Shown: positions 27,562 through 37,468, counted from the stretch's first letter. The stretch is DNA of 64,000 nucleotides from JAJFUI01 sp039698035 (GCA_039698035.1 JBDKSW010000011.1:186001-250000), one strand, 5' to 3'. A program made the numbers and translations. Notes: generated by a model not told the origin, from the sequence alone.

Positions 27562-28185
27562 ATGATTACCAAAATTACCGGCCAAGTGGCCGCCGTCAGC
27601 GGCGACACGTTAAGCCTTCGGATCGACGCATTCGAGTATGAAGTGCTCATCCCCGAATTCGCGCGGCGGCAGTTGCAGAGCCAACTGGGCCAGAGCGTCA
27701 GCCTGCACACAATCGAGTACCTCGAAGGCAACCCGATGCAGGGCCGCATGACGCCGCGACTGATCGGCTTTCTCAGCGATGTCGAGCGGGAGTTCTTCGA
27801 GCTGTTCTGCCAGGTCGACGGCGTCGGTGTCAAAAAGGCGCTCCGGGCGATGGTCCGTCCGGTCAAGGAAGTGGCCACGGCCATCGAGGAGCAGGACCAT
27901 AAGACCCTGTCGAGCTTGCCTGGGATCGGCCCGGCCATGGCCGAGCGGATCGTCGCCAAGCTGCGACGCAAGGTGCCGAAGTTCGCCCTGATGGCCGCTT
28001 GTGACGACCGACGCGAGGCCGAGGTCGAGCCGGACGTGGTCTCCGAGACCTATGAAGTGCTCCGCTCGTTGGGCCACTCGGAGAGCGAAGCCCGCCGGCT
28101 GCTCGACACGGCACTTGGGGCGAAGAAGACGTTCAAGGACGTGCAGAGCCTGATCGAGGCGATTTACCAACAGAGCCAGAAGTAG
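27562..28185 (+). CDS. ruvA: Holliday junction DNA helicase subunit RuvA
   Basis: A 207-residue DNA-binding subunit that holds the four-way junction for RuvB. Domain I (OB fold, MITKITGQVAAV), domain II with two helix-hairpin-helix motifs (EFFELFCQVDGVGVKKALRAM; LSSLPGIGPAMAERIVAKLR) and a C-terminal UBA-like domain III (SLGHSESEARRLLDTAL) are all visible. ruvB and ruvC are not adjacent. Confidence 0.96.
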   Translation: MITKITGQVAAVSGDTLSLRIDAFEYEVLIPEFARRQLQSQLGQSVSLHTIEYLEGNPMQGRMTPRLIGFLSDVEREFFELFCQVDGVGVKKALRAMVRPVKEVATAIEEQDHKTLSSLPGIGPAMAERIVAKLRRKVPKFALMAACDDRREAEVEPDVVSETYEVLRSLGHSESEARRLLDTALGAKKTFKDVQSLIEAIYQQSQK

Positions 28186-28200
28186 CGTTTGAAAGCGGCG

Positions 28201-28258
28201 GGCACAAAAAGACAACGCTCGAAACCCGAGCTTGCGTTCGGACCTCGAGCGTCGTGCC
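28201..28258. terminator. Candidate bidirectional terminator after ruvA
   Basis: Inverted repeat ACGCTCGA (28215-28222) / TCGAGCGT (28245-28252) with outer GGCAC (28201-28205) / GTGCC (28254-28258) and an inner CCGA/TCGG pair. It sits between two convergent stops (28185 and 28284). There is no clean T-run, so the terminator call is moderate. Confidence 0.5.
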
Positions 28259-28283
28259 TATTCTTCGTGCGGCCAGCGAGTCG

Positions 28284-30557
28284 CTATTGCTCCTCGCTCG
28301 GCTTGGTCGTGGACGCCGGCTCCTTCGGCTCGGGGGCCGACTCGGTCGCGGACTTCTTCCGAGGCTCCGGCGTTTTCGACACATTGGACTCCTTCTTCGG
28401 AGGCACGGACGCTTTTGAGGCGGCTGGCTTCTTGGAGGGCGTTGCCTCCTTCGAGGCCTTATTGCGCGGCTGGACCGTCGCCGGCGTCTTCGACTTGCTT
28501 GTCTCGGCGGCCTTGCTCCGTTCCAAGTGCTTCAGCGGGGCCTTATCGGCCTCAACCGGCTTGGTGAGCGTAAAGCCCTTCAGGAACCAGCCGTCCGACT
28601 CGCTGACCGCTCGGAATCCGGCCGGTCCGAGGTACGGACGCACGGCCTTGTACTCGGGCAATTGACTGCCGTCGAGCTTCGGTCGTCGTGCGCCCTTTTT
28701 CCCCTCGCCGAACAGCACGTTGAGCGCTCGCGCGAACAGGCTTTCGCTCTCGGGCAGCTTGTTCTGGCGAACCAACTCATACGTCGGACGATACTCCTCA
28801 TCGGTCCGCGAGAAAAACTGGAAGCACTTTTCGGCCGACTTCGCCTTCTTGATCTCCTGCTGAACCAATTGGTACTCGAGATCCGCGCTCAGTAGTTGAA
28901 TCTTCTTCTCGGGGGCAATCACCTTCAGCAGGAAATCCATGTGCGAAGCGATCACGAGGTTGCCATTCCAGACCGTGACGGCCGCATGGGGCAGGAGCGG
29001 CTTCCGCTCCTCTTGCTCATCATCGCTGCCGGTTTTCCTCCGCTTCAACGGGTGCGCCTCGGTCACGGCCGGGTCCTGACCCAAGTCGATGTCGAGGCCA
29101 TTCTTCAACTCGGGCGATTCCTCTTGAACCATTTCCCACACCACGTGTCCCTTGACCTTACGGCATTTGAACGTGGGGTCGCTCACCAACAGCTTCTTGA
29201 TGGCCAAGGCAACGGCATCCGGGTTCTTCACCTCGATGGCAAAGAAAAGCCGTTCGCTCGACGTGGTGATCGGTTCCTCGTAATCGGTCAACATGCTGAC
29301 ACGCTGGCCAAGGTGGCGGATCAGGTCTTCGCGCAGATCGACCTGCGGCCCGCTCGGGTCTTCCTTCAGACTCTGCTTGGTGTCTTCCCAGGTGCCAGGC
29401 TCACCTTGGCCGAACAGTTCGTCGAAGATCGAACCGAAGTTGTCGAAGGCGTTCAGGATGTCAAAGTAGAAGGTCGTGTAGGTGGCCACGTCGCGGGGCA
29501 CCCAGGACTGCGGGGCGAAATCCGTCTTGTTGGGCAAGACGGCCATTTTCATGGCCTTCTCGAACGGCCCCGGCGCGTAGATCGCCGTTCGGTGAATCAG
29601 CTCGTAGCCCTCCGAGGAAAAGTCGACGAGCCCGCCGACGCCCTGAACGGCCGCGACGCCTTGGTGTTGCATCACTTCCAACAGCGTCTTGCCTTTGCGG
29701 CGTTGCCCCTCAGGGGTCGCGGCCCGAGCCGCCGCTGCATAGCCAAGCGGACACAAATACCAGCGGACCTGAGGCGTGCCGACGCCATAGTCGGCGCGAC
29801 AACGCTTCATCACCATCTGGAAGGGCTTGTGATCGGCCAGGCTGTCCTTTTCCTTCCGGATGCCCAGACCACGAGCCAGGATCGACTCGGCCACGCCCAG
29901 ATCGTCGGCGATGACCAGCAGATTGCCGGTCAGACAGTAGAAGGCCAGACGGGCGGGCGATTCTTGCTCGGCCGTGGCGTTCTTCGCGTCGGGCTTCTCG
30001 CCGCCGGGTAAGCCGCTCTGCCGAGCGTCCCTCTCGTCCTCGGACTGCGGCAACTGATAGCGAATGACCGCGTCCGGGCAGCCCTTGACGGTCACCTCGC
30101 TTCGCTTCGCGCCCCGCTCCAACTGCCGCTTGTTGACCCGAACAAGCATTTCCCGGGCGTTCTTCAGCTTGCCGGTCACGTCGATCACGATCGCAACGGC
30201 CGCCTTGCCCGGCTCGGGGGCAATCAGACCGATGGCCACATCGCCGCCGGGCACGCCCTTCATGTCGTCCAGGCTGATGCCCAGCCGATCCTGCACGCTC
30301 GACCAACGCTCTTCGACCTGCCGCTTCATGTCCTTCGTGAAGGGCTTCATCACCGGATCGGCCATCAGGTGCCCAAGCTGGGTCTGATTCCAATGCTCCT
30401 CCAGCGTGTCCACGTTGGAGATCGCGACGCAGCCCTGCGTCGTGTTTGGCAGCAGCGTTTCGCTGCGACGGCCCTCGGCAGCGGCCAGCGCGCCGGCAGC
30501 CATCGCCAGTGACAAACAAGCGGCCCAACAAGATGCAAAAGTCCAAAAGCGGGGCAC
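28284..30557 (-). CDS. Large secreted protein, DUF3352-like
   Basis: A 757-residue exported protein. I chose GTG 30557 because AAGGAG lies seven bases before it and it gives a good signal peptide (VPRFWTFASCWAACLSLAMAAGALA). The body has alternating strands and helices with recurrent V-A-I-G-L/I-A and A-V-A-I-V-I-D patterns of DUF3352-type planctomycete proteins. The last ~80 residues are Lys/Ser/Ala/Pro-rich and likely disordered. It faces ruvA convergently. Function unknown. Confidence 0.72.
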   Translation of the reverse strand: MPRFWTFASCWAACLSLAMAAGALAAAEGRRSETLLPNTTQGCVAISNVDTLEEHWNQTQLGHLMADPVMKPFTKDMKRQVEERWSSVQDRLGISLDDMKGVPGGDVAIGLIAPEPGKAAVAIVIDVTGKLKNAREMLVRVNKRQLERGAKRSEVTVKGCPDAVIRYQLPQSEDERDARQSGLPGGEKPDAKNATAEQESPARLAFYCLTGNLLVIADDLGVAESILARGLGIRKEKDSLADHKPFQMVMKRCRADYGVGTPQVRWYLCPLGYAAAARAATPEGQRRKGKTLLEVMQHQGVAAVQGVGGLVDFSSEGYELIHRTAIYAPGPFEKAMKMAVLPNKTDFAPQSWVPRDVATYTTFYFDILNAFDNFGSIFDELFGQGEPGTWEDTKQSLKEDPSGPQVDLREDLIRHLGQRVSMLTDYEEPITTSSERLFFAIEVKNPDAVALAIKKLLVSDPTFKCRKVKGHVVWEMVQEESPELKNGLDIDLGQDPAVTEAHPLKRRKTGSDDEQEERKPLLPHAAVTVWNGNLVIASHMDFLLKVIAPEKKIQLLSADLEYQLVQQEIKKAKSAEKCFQFFSRTDEEYRPTYELVRQNKLPESESLFARALNVLFGEGKKGARRPKLDGSQLPEYKAVRPYLGPAGFRAVSESDGWFLKGFTLTKPVEADKAPLKHLERSKAAETSKSKTPATVQPRNKASKEATPSKKPAASKASVPPKKESNVSKTPEPRKKSATESAPEPKEPASTTKPSEEQ

Positions 30558-30814
30558 AGCACAGCTCCTTGTAATCCAACGGCGCAACCGGCGGATAGGG
30601 CCGGTCGGCAAAAGGTCCAAGCGCAGTGGCACCAGTGTAATGGCCTGCGCCAACTTACGCTAGATCGGCAGAGAATGCCGACAACATAAACTTTAACGAC
30701 TGGAACGCCAGGGACGACGCCGGCAGCATCTTTACCTCGCTTGCCTATCCTGCCGCGGGTGATTGATGGGCGTTTTCGGCAATTCCGGGGGTGCGTCGAA
30801 AAACGTCCGGCCAG

Positions 30815-31672
30815 CTACTGAAAGTCGCCGAGCGATTGGACATACTTCACCGACTCGGCGACGTAGCGATACGTCTGGGCTTCGTCCATCGGCGCGCCGC
30901 GAACGCCCTCGACCTCGATTGTCACGGGACCGCGAAACTTGTGCGACTCTAGCAGTTTGAGAATGCCGGGGAAGTCGACGATGCCCGTGCCCAGCACGGG
31001 AAAGTTCCAGTCCTGATAGCGGCCGTTGTGGTCTTTCAGTTCGACGGTGGCGACATAGTCGAGGATCTTCCGCAGTTCCCTGAGCGCGTCGGTCCCCCGG
31101 TTGTAGAACGTGATGTTGCCTGTGTCGAAATTGACACGTACGTTCGGATGATGGATCCGCCGCATGGTTTCCAGATGAGCGTCGGCGTTGACGCCCAAGT
31201 CGGGATGCGTCTCGAGGGCGATGGTGACGCCATGTTGCCGGGCCACATCGCCGGCCTGCCGCAACCGGTCGCAGGCGACCTCTTTGCTAACGCCCGTATG
31301 CTTGGGCGAAAGGAAAAGGTAGCGAACCCCCAGCTTCTGGCACACCTCCAACTGAGCGGCCAGCTCCTCGACGCTGGTTGGCCGGCCCAGGTCCGTGTCG
31401 CCGCGGAGCACCAACGGGCGCAGGCGGCTTTCGGCCAGCCGCTTTTGCAGTGCAGGCAGCTCCTTCGCACTCGGCGCAGCGAGGAACACATAGTGCATGC
31501 CCAACGTCGGCAGATGGTTCCAGGCGGCATCCTGGAAACGGCCGTAGTTCATGATCCGAATGGCCAGCGGGTTGTCGAGATGGGTCGGCCTCGCGCCGAG
31601 CTTGGCATCTTGAGCAACAGCGCTGCCGGCAAGAGCGGACATCAGCAGCGTGGCAAACAGTCTGCAGTGCAT
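30815..31672 (-). CDS. Exported sugar phosphate isomerase/epimerase-type TIM barrel
   Basis: A 285-residue AP endonuclease-2/xylose-isomerase-like protein with a signal peptide (MHCRLFATLLMSALAGSAVAQ). I chose ATG 31672 because AAGGTGAG precedes it; an ATG at 31696 has none. Metal-ligand type motifs are seen: IALETH near the middle, VRVNFDTGN, VELKDHN and TIEVEG. This fold usually acts on keto-sugars or inositols. It is the last gene of the six-gene exported cluster. Confidence 0.8.
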   Translation of the reverse strand: MHCRLFATLLMSALAGSAVAQDAKLGARPTHLDNPLAIRIMNYGRFQDAAWNHLPTLGMHYVFLAAPSAKELPALQKRLAESRLRPLVLRGDTDLGRPTSVEELAAQLEVCQKLGVRYLFLSPKHTGVSKEVACDRLRQAGDVARQHGVTIALETHPDLGVNADAHLETMRRIHHPNVRVNFDTGNITFYNRGTDALRELRKILDYVATVELKDHNGRYQDWNFPVLGTGIVDFPGILKLLESHKFRGPVTIEVEGVRGAPMDEAQTYRYVAESVKYVQSLGDFQ

Positions 31673-31733
31673 GGCACGGCTCACCTTGGGCGGCATGTTG
31701 AGGAACGAATACGGTCAGCGGGTCTCGGGGCGT

Positions 31734-33101
31734 TTAGCGACTCAGCTTGATCGACTCCGCGGGGATGCGAATCAGATCGGCCCGGGTGCGACCGTCGGTC
31801 GTGATGCGACAGAGCGAGTAGATCGAGCCATCTTTGCCGACGGCGATCGAATTGACATAAAGCGGCCGCTGACCATTGGACAGGAAGATTGCGCCGTGGT
31901 CCGTATACTTCGACGTCGGAATGTCGTAGGTGACCAGGTGCAAGTCTTCGAGCCCTTTGGCTTCGCCCTTGCCGGTGCTATCCTTGCCGGCCAAGCGTTT
32001 GCCATGGACGTAGATCGGCGCGCCGGTGAGGTAGTACAGCGTGCGGCCGTCGGGCCCGAGCGTGAACCCCAGGTATCCGTAGCTGAATTGGTCAAACATG
32101 CCAGTTCGTTTCGAGGGGAGCGATGTCAGGCGGTCGAGTACGGTGACCTGGGGGCCGCGGGGATCGAAGCGGAACAGATAGCCCGAGTTGCCGTGGACGC
32201 CGTAGAACGCCCTCTCGGCCGGGCACCAAGTGGTTTGCCGCCAGTTGTAGCCCATGTGGCCAGGGCTGCTGGGATCGTAAAGCCCGAAGTAGTCCTTCTT
32301 CAGGTTGTCGCCCTGGACGGTGGCGACCGTCTGGCGAGCATAATCATAACGGAGGATGACGCCGTCGCCGGTGGTGAAATAGACGGCGCCGTCGGTCGAA
32401 TCGACGGCCAACGATCGGCAGATCGTCCGGTACTGGTCACCGCGGCCAGCCTCGCCCTCGCGCGCCATGGGGCCAAAGTCCTTGGACTGTTTCGAGGCCA
32501 AATCGTAGGTGACGAACCGGCCATGCGGCCAAGTGAGCCCATAGAGGCGGCCGCGCGAGGCGTCCATGTTCATGGCGATAATGCCCTCGCCGGGGCAAGG
32601 AATTCCAAAATCCTCGAATCGGCCGGTCGCCAGGTCGTAGGCCAGAAAGTGTCCGCCTTGGTAGGCCTTCCAACCGTTCGGCGGCGGTCCGATCACTTCC
32701 ATGTCATTGAGAATGACGTAGTAGCCGGTGTGCGTCGAGAAATAGAGCTTTCCGTTGGCCTCGACGAAGTTGTTGTGGATTTTTCCCTGGGCGACCGCTT
32801 TCATCTGCTTCTCGCCGCAAGCCTCGGTCAAGTCGCCGACGTGGGCGATCTTCTTCGTGGCTGGGTCGAAGCGGAACATCTGGCCCGCCACGTCGTGCTT
32901 TTCCGAGCAAAGGACGTAGTAGATGCGGCCATCGCTGGCCCGGCCCATGCCGTTGTATGTGTCGTGAGCCCACTGGAAGCCCGAGTCGTAGCTTTCGGCC
33001 GTCAGCTTCACCGGATCAGCGGGTTGTGCGGCCTGAGAAAGCCCAACGAAAAGCGATAGAGCGGCAAACATGGCCGCAAGCATGGCGAGATTGGTCCGCA
33101 T
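31734..33101 (-). CDS. Exported beta-propeller-like protein
   Basis: A 455-residue protein with a signal peptide (first ~24 residues, ending in SQAAQ). The body has repeated Y-D/F-D-P/L...G-x-IYY/VYF units, about six or seven, typical of a beta-propeller (SMP-30, lactonase or streptogramin lyase shape). No catalytic set can be named. GGAGA precedes the ATG at nine bases. It lies between the second DegT gene and the TIM-barrel gene. Confidence 0.72.
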   Translation of the reverse strand: MRTNLAMLAAMFAALSLFVGLSQAAQPADPVKLTAESYDSGFQWAHDTYNGMGRASDGRIYYVLCSEKHDVAGQMFRFDPATKKIAHVGDLTEACGEKQMKAVAQGKIHNNFVEANGKLYFSTHTGYYVILNDMEVIGPPPNGWKAYQGGHFLAYDLATGRFEDFGIPCPGEGIIAMNMDASRGRLYGLTWPHGRFVTYDLASKQSKDFGPMAREGEAGRGDQYRTICRSLAVDSTDGAVYFTTGDGVILRYDYARQTVATVQGDNLKKDYFGLYDPSSPGHMGYNWRQTTWCPAERAFYGVHGNSGYLFRFDPRGPQVTVLDRLTSLPSKRTGMFDQFSYGYLGFTLGPDGRTLYYLTGAPIYVHGKRLAGKDSTGKGEAKGLEDLHLVTYDIPTSKYTDHGAIFLSNGQRPLYVNSIAVGKDGSIYSLCRITTDGRTRADLIRIPAESIKLSR

Positions 33102-33130
33102 GACAAGGTTTCTCCGAGGATGGCTGGAAC

Positions 33131-33150
33131 TTCTTGCAGGTTCTTGCTGG
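33131..33150. repeat. Direct 10-mer repeat TTCTTGCWGG x2
   Basis: TTCTTGCAGG (33131-33140) is followed at once by TTCTTGCTGG (33141-33150) in the spacer between two cluster genes. Confidence 0.5.
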
Positions 33151-33182
33151 AGCGACGCCAGACGCCGGCGAACGTGGCGGGG

Positions 33183-34523
33183 TTAAGCCTTGGCCAAGGC
33201 GGCGGCGTTCGCCTGAATTTTGCGCACGGCCTCGGCGATCAGGTCCATGTCGCCGCGCGGACCGAGGAGCATGTTTTGCGAAAGCCAAACGGCCTCGCCG
33301 CAAAGGCGGTCGTTCACGGGGCACCGGTTCCGCTCGGCCCAAGCATTCAATTCGGCCTGCGTGTAAATCTTGCGGAATCCGCGAGAGGCCAGCGTGTTCG
33401 TGACCGACGCCTCCTTGTTCAGCATCGAATAGCCGCGCGAGGCCGGAATCCGCTCGGCCTCCATCGCCGCGAGGAACTTCTCTCGCGGCAGGTCGGCGAA
33501 CTGTTTGGCGTCGTAGCGGAACATGTAGAGGTGGTAGGCGTTGCGCGTGCAGCCTTCGTACATTTTCGCCGGCGCGATACCGGGGATTTCCCGCAACAGG
33601 CTGGTCAGATATTCGGCGTTCTGACGCCGGGTGTTCGATTGCCGTTCGAGCCGCTTCATTTGTTCGAGCAGCAGGGCGCCCTGGAACTCGGTCATCCGCA
33701 GGTTCGCGCCGCAGCCGCCGACGTAGCTGAACGTGCTTTGACCGATGGGGCGCGAGTTGTTGTGGAAGGCCGAGCACTGGGCGATCAGTTGCCCGTCGTC
33801 GCTGAGGATGGCCCCGCCTTCGCCCGAGCTAAGGTTCTTTGTCACCTGAAAACTGAAGCAGCCGGCGATGCCCAGCGTCCCAACCTTGCGGCCTCGCCAT
33901 TCGGCCAGATGGGCCTGGCAGGCGTCTTCCAACACGGGCAGCTTGTGCTTGGCCGCAACGTCGAGGACCGTGTCCATGTCAGCGGCCGATCCGCCAAGAT
34001 GCACGGGCAGGATCACAGCCGTGCGACCGGTGATGGCCGGTTCGATCTTCTTGGCGTCGATCTGAAACGTTTCGAGATCGGAATCAACGAAAATCGGCAG
34101 CGCGTACCGGAGCAGAACCGCGTTGACCGTCGCTACGAATGTGTAGGGCGGCACGATCACCTCGTCGCCCGGTCCGATGTCGAGCGCGGCCAGCGAGGTC
34201 AGTAGCGCGCTGGTGCCGTTGGCCGTGGCCAGACAGTGCTTTGCTCCGTTGAGGTTGGCATAGTCGGCCTCGAACCGCTTGACCTTCTGACCGGTTCCGC
34301 GGAACCAGCGGCCGCTTTGCAGCACCTCCAACAGCGCCCGATCCTCGTGCTCGTCGGAGATGGGCCACGACGTAAATCGTCGCGTGAAGGTCGGCCTGCC
34401 ACCGAGCAGCGCCGGCTTGTCCGAGGTCTTCTCGACGGCAAAGGCGGACTGGCCGACGCCGAGCGCCAGCCCGGCCGCCGCCGTGGTGGCCACGAAGTTG
34501 CGACGATTGATCCGATCACTCAT
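33183..34523 (-). CDS. Tat-exported DegT/DnrJ/EryC1-family aminotransferase, copy 2
   Basis: A 446-residue PLP enzyme of the sugar aminotransferase family. It starts with a twin-arginine signal (MSDRINRRNFVATTAAAGLA, RRNFV core). The PLP lysine lies in FQVTKNLSSGEGGAIL, and family motifs TNGTSALL-type (TANGTSAL), SYTF-type (PPYTFVAT) and ED-A-C-Q-A-H are kept. AGGAG precedes the start by seven bases. Cytoplasmic loading of PLP and folding before Tat export is consistent (inference). Substrate unknown. Confidence 0.85.
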   Translation of the reverse strand: MSDRINRRNFVATTAAAGLALGVGQSAFAVEKTSDKPALLGGRPTFTRRFTSWPISDEHEDRALLEVLQSGRWFRGTGQKVKRFEADYANLNGAKHCLATANGTSALLTSLAALDIGPGDEVIVPPYTFVATVNAVLLRYALPIFVDSDLETFQIDAKKIEPAITGRTAVILPVHLGGSAADMDTVLDVAAKHKLPVLEDACQAHLAEWRGRKVGTLGIAGCFSFQVTKNLSSGEGGAILSDDGQLIAQCSAFHNNSRPIGQSTFSYVGGCGANLRMTEFQGALLLEQMKRLERQSNTRRQNAEYLTSLLREIPGIAPAKMYEGCTRNAYHLYMFRYDAKQFADLPREKFLAAMEAERIPASRGYSMLNKEASVTNTLASRGFRKIYTQAELNAWAERNRCPVNDRLCGEAVWLSQNMLLGPRGDMDLIAEAVRKIQANAAALAKA

Positions 34524-34546
34524 TGCGAACTCCTGTTATCAGTCGT

Positions 34547-34616
34547 CATTTTGAGCGAGGCGAGAAATCTGGCGCGATTCGGAGCTTGACGTAGATTTTT
34601 CGCTGCGTTCAGAATG
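34547..34616. repeat. 70-base imperfect palindromic element
   Basis: Left arm CATTTTGAGCGAGGCGAGAAATCT (34547-34570) matches the reverse complement of the right arm (34593-34616) at about 18 of 24 positions. It resembles palindromic intergenic repeats seen in many bacterial genomes (CATTCTGAGCG...AAGAATCT type). It lies in the 111-base spacer between the ceramidase-like 2 and DegT 2 genes. Confidence 0.65.
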
Positions 34617-34634
34617 GCACCTACGATGAACTGT

Positions 34635-35984
34635 CTAATTCGCCCGCGTATCCCTCTCGCCGACTTTGGCCAGCACGCGGCGACATGCGCCGACCATCTT
34701 CTCCTCGACCGTGTCGGCGAACGGGCCAGGCTTCCCGTAATAGATCATGTTGTCCACCGACTCGTAGCCGCCCTCCTCCAGCACGCGACGCGAGGGGATG
34801 TAGCACATCACGTCGTTTGTGTAGCCAGCCACGATCAGGTCGGTCTTCGCATACTCGCGCTTCAATCGCAGCGGATAGTCGACGACCGGCTCGCCGCCCA
34901 ACGCGAGCAGCGCGACGTGCGGCCCAAAACCGATGGCCTGAACGGGCACGGTCGCCTGCCAGACCGGGCGGCTGGCATCGAGGTCCCCGAGAACGGCCTT
35001 CGCACGTCTCTGGCGGAAGACGTTGCTCGTCAGGCGTTCCCACTCAAACGCACTTCGTTTGACCTGGGCGATGTCCAACGCCACGTCTTCGTAGGCCGTG
35101 CGAATGGCGACTGGTTGCGGCGTCCGCATGGGGCGGCCCAACACGTCGCGCACTGCCTGGGCCAGCTTCTGGCCATGCTCGGCCGCAATCTCGACCGTGC
35201 CGCGACGGTCTGGGTTCTGATCGGCTCCGCACAGCATGAGGAACATGGCCATTGCACCGGGCATTGCCTTTTCAATCTCGATCTGCGCGAATCCGGCGTA
35301 GTCGCCGTTCAGTCGACGACAACTCTCTGTGCAGGTCGTGTTGTGGCAAGCATAGCCGAACACGACCGCCCGAACGGCGCCGTCCGGCGACGAAATCTTG
35401 ATGACGGGCACGTCGTGATCGACCGGCGCTGGCACTCGCTCGCCGTTGTGCTTCAAAGCGGCTCGGCGATTCGCGGCAAAGCCGACCGAGCCATGCCCCA
35501 GGGCCAACGTGGCCGGTTTGAGATCGGCCAACGCCCGATCGGCCACTTCAACGATGTCCTCGATGAGCCGGGCACGATATCCGATCAGTCTGTTCTGGTC
35601 GCTCTCGTTCAGGTCATAGAGGATTCGCAAGTTGGGCCAGATCAGCGGGCCCGTGTGGATGTGGGCCGCGTTCAGCATGAACTGCCCACGCTCGAGTCCA
35701 TGCTTTTGCTTGAGCCGCGCGGCCACGGCGTCGAACACCTCGCGCGGCAACCCGATGACATCGATGGTCACAATCACCGTGCGGCGTCCCTCGGCGTCCT
35801 GTAGCGCGAGCGCCTTGGCCCACAGGTCGTGCAACACGCCGTCGGACGGCGCTTTGCGAAAAGCGTAGCCCGACATCCAGATCGAGCCATCGGGCGTGAT
35901 GGCTTTCCGTGCGGCGCCGGCCTGGAAATCGGCCAACCCTGTGGTCGCGCCGACGACGGCTAGGACGAGGATCATTCCGCACAT
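34635..35984 (-). CDS. Exported ceramidase-like (PF04734-type) protein, copy 2
   Basis: A 449-residue protein similar to the neutral/alkaline non-lysosomal ceramidase N-terminal domain. ATG 35984 is chosen for its signal peptide (MCGMILVLAVVGATTGLA) and GGAGC upstream. Zn-site type motifs are kept: AAHIHTGP, GYACHNTT, GGEPVVDYP and GYTNDVMCYIP. The loop that carries the nucleophilic Ser in true ceramidases (GD-x-SPN) reads GADQNP, so ceramidase activity is doubtful. It lies between two DegT genes. Confidence 0.78.
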   Translation of the reverse strand: MCGMILVLAVVGATTGLADFQAGAARKAITPDGSIWMSGYAFRKAPSDGVLHDLWAKALALQDAEGRRTVIVTIDVIGLPREVFDAVAARLKQKHGLERGQFMLNAAHIHTGPLIWPNLRILYDLNESDQNRLIGYRARLIEDIVEVADRALADLKPATLALGHGSVGFAANRRAALKHNGERVPAPVDHDVPVIKISSPDGAVRAVVFGYACHNTTCTESCRRLNGDYAGFAQIEIEKAMPGAMAMFLMLCGADQNPDRRGTVEIAAEHGQKLAQAVRDVLGRPMRTPQPVAIRTAYEDVALDIAQVKRSAFEWERLTSNVFRQRRAKAVLGDLDASRPVWQATVPVQAIGFGPHVALLALGGEPVVDYPLRLKREYAKTDLIVAGYTNDVMCYIPSRRVLEEGGYESVDNMIYYGKPGPFADTVEEKMVGACRRVLAKVGERDTRAN

Positions 35985-36057
35985 GAGAACTGCTCCACAC
36001 TTTCTGGTTGGACGGCCGGATGCCCCGAGGCCCGACCCGGGGTCCATCGAAGGCTGC

Positions 36058-37452
36058 TCAAGCCAGATTTTTCCGATGTGCCCACACTTTCTCGAACGCC
36101 TTGATGTATTGCTCGACCAACTCGGGGGCCTCCTGGTAAAACAGCCCGAGGTTGATGGCTCGGCGGTTCACCTCTTCCGTGCCTGGCAGCACCTTGGGCA
36201 CGTCGACCGGATGGTGCCACCACTGCGGCTCCGAGTAGATCGCAAACTTGTGGTTCTCGGGGTACTCCCAAACCGAGACCGCGACACCTTCGGCCTTCAA
36301 CGCTTTAATCAGCTTTTCACGCGAGATGCCGGCTTTCGCTTCGTCGAGGAACAGCGTGTTGCCAAAGTAGTAGACGCGGTCCTGGTCGGGCCGGCAGACC
36401 GGCTCGGACAGGCCTGGCAGTTGGCAAATCCGGTCGTTGATGCGTCGCACCTGCGACTTGACGATCGTGTTCTGCCGGTCGAGCTTTTCGAGCTGTTTGA
36501 GGATCAACACGGCGGCCAGCGGGTGCATGCGAAGCTTCAGGCCGAGGCCCGTACCGAGATATTTTCGGTAGGGGCTATCGGCGGCAAGCCCACCGCCCTG
36601 GGCCGGCGCATAGCCGCTGACGACCTCGTAGTGGCCTAGCACGGCCGCGCGTTCGAAGTCCTCGCGTCGCTGATAGACGCCCATGCCGCCCTCGATGCCG
36701 GGCAACGGCTTCGAGCCCTGGAAGCTGTAGATGCCCATGCGGCCCCAGGCGCCGACCTTCCTGCCCTGCATCGAAGCGCCGTGGGCGTGGGCACAGTCCT
36801 CCAAGACGCTCAGCCCATGCTCCTTGGCAAAGTCGCAGATGTGGTCCATCTCGCACGGCAATCCCCACGAGTGCATCGGCACGATCGCCCGAACCCGCAG
36901 GTTGAGCGCCTTGCGGGCGTGCTCGACATCGAACGTGGCCGTTCGCGGATTGATGTCCACGAAGACCGGAACGCAGCCAAAAAACCGCATCGTGGTGATC
37001 GCGCCGTAGAACGTGTACGACGGGACCATGATCTCGCTGCCCGGCGGCAGATCGAGCGCGAAATACATGGCCAGCAGGGCGCTGGTGCCATTCATGTGCG
37101 TCTTGGCGAACGGCACTTGATTGTAGCGTCGCCAGGCAGCTTCCAAGTCGGGCAGATGGCGGTAGAAACTGCTTTGGTCGTCCTCATCGAGCACGGTCCG
37201 AATCGCCTCTTTCTCGGCCTGGCCATAGGGCGGCCAGCGAAACACGTCCTTCTGCTTGGCTTTCGGAAAATCGACGGCCGGCGCGCCTCCGTCGAGAGCC
37301 AGGGCCTCCGGTTTTCCGCTAGGCGTCGGGCTTTCGGAAGCGGCCAACGGCTCGGAGCGGCCAAGATAGAGGCCGGCCGCAACGGCCCCGGCCGATTTCA
37401 GGAAGTGACGTCGCGGCGCCCGAGAACGTTGATTGCTGGTCTGCCGTGCCAT
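36058..37452 (-). CDS. Tat-exported DegT/DnrJ/EryC1-family aminotransferase, copy 1
   Basis: A 464-residue PLP enzyme paralogous to the 33183 gene. It has a twin-arginine signal (RAPRRHFLKSAGAVAAG) and keeps the PLP lysine in SFQGSKPLPGIEGG. Family motifs MNGTSALLAMYF, VPSYTFYGA and LEDCAHAHGAS are present. GGAGA precedes the start. A CCCCG/CGGGG hairpin (36023-36042) lies after its stop, in the spacer to the next gene. Substrate unknown. Confidence 0.85.
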   Translation of the reverse strand: MARQTSNQRSRAPRRHFLKSAGAVAAGLYLGRSEPLAASESPTPSGKPEALALDGGAPAVDFPKAKQKDVFRWPPYGQAEKEAIRTVLDEDDQSSFYRHLPDLEAAWRRYNQVPFAKTHMNGTSALLAMYFALDLPPGSEIMVPSYTFYGAITTMRFFGCVPVFVDINPRTATFDVEHARKALNLRVRAIVPMHSWGLPCEMDHICDFAKEHGLSVLEDCAHAHGASMQGRKVGAWGRMGIYSFQGSKPLPGIEGGMGVYQRREDFERAAVLGHYEVVSGYAPAQGGGLAADSPYRKYLGTGLGLKLRMHPLAAVLILKQLEKLDRQNTIVKSQVRRINDRICQLPGLSEPVCRPDQDRVYYFGNTLFLDEAKAGISREKLIKALKAEGVAVSVWEYPENHKFAIYSEPQWWHHPVDVPKVLPGTEEVNRRAINLGLFYQEAPELVEQYIKAFEKVWAHRKNLA

Positions 37453-37468
37453 GAGAAACCGTCTCCGG

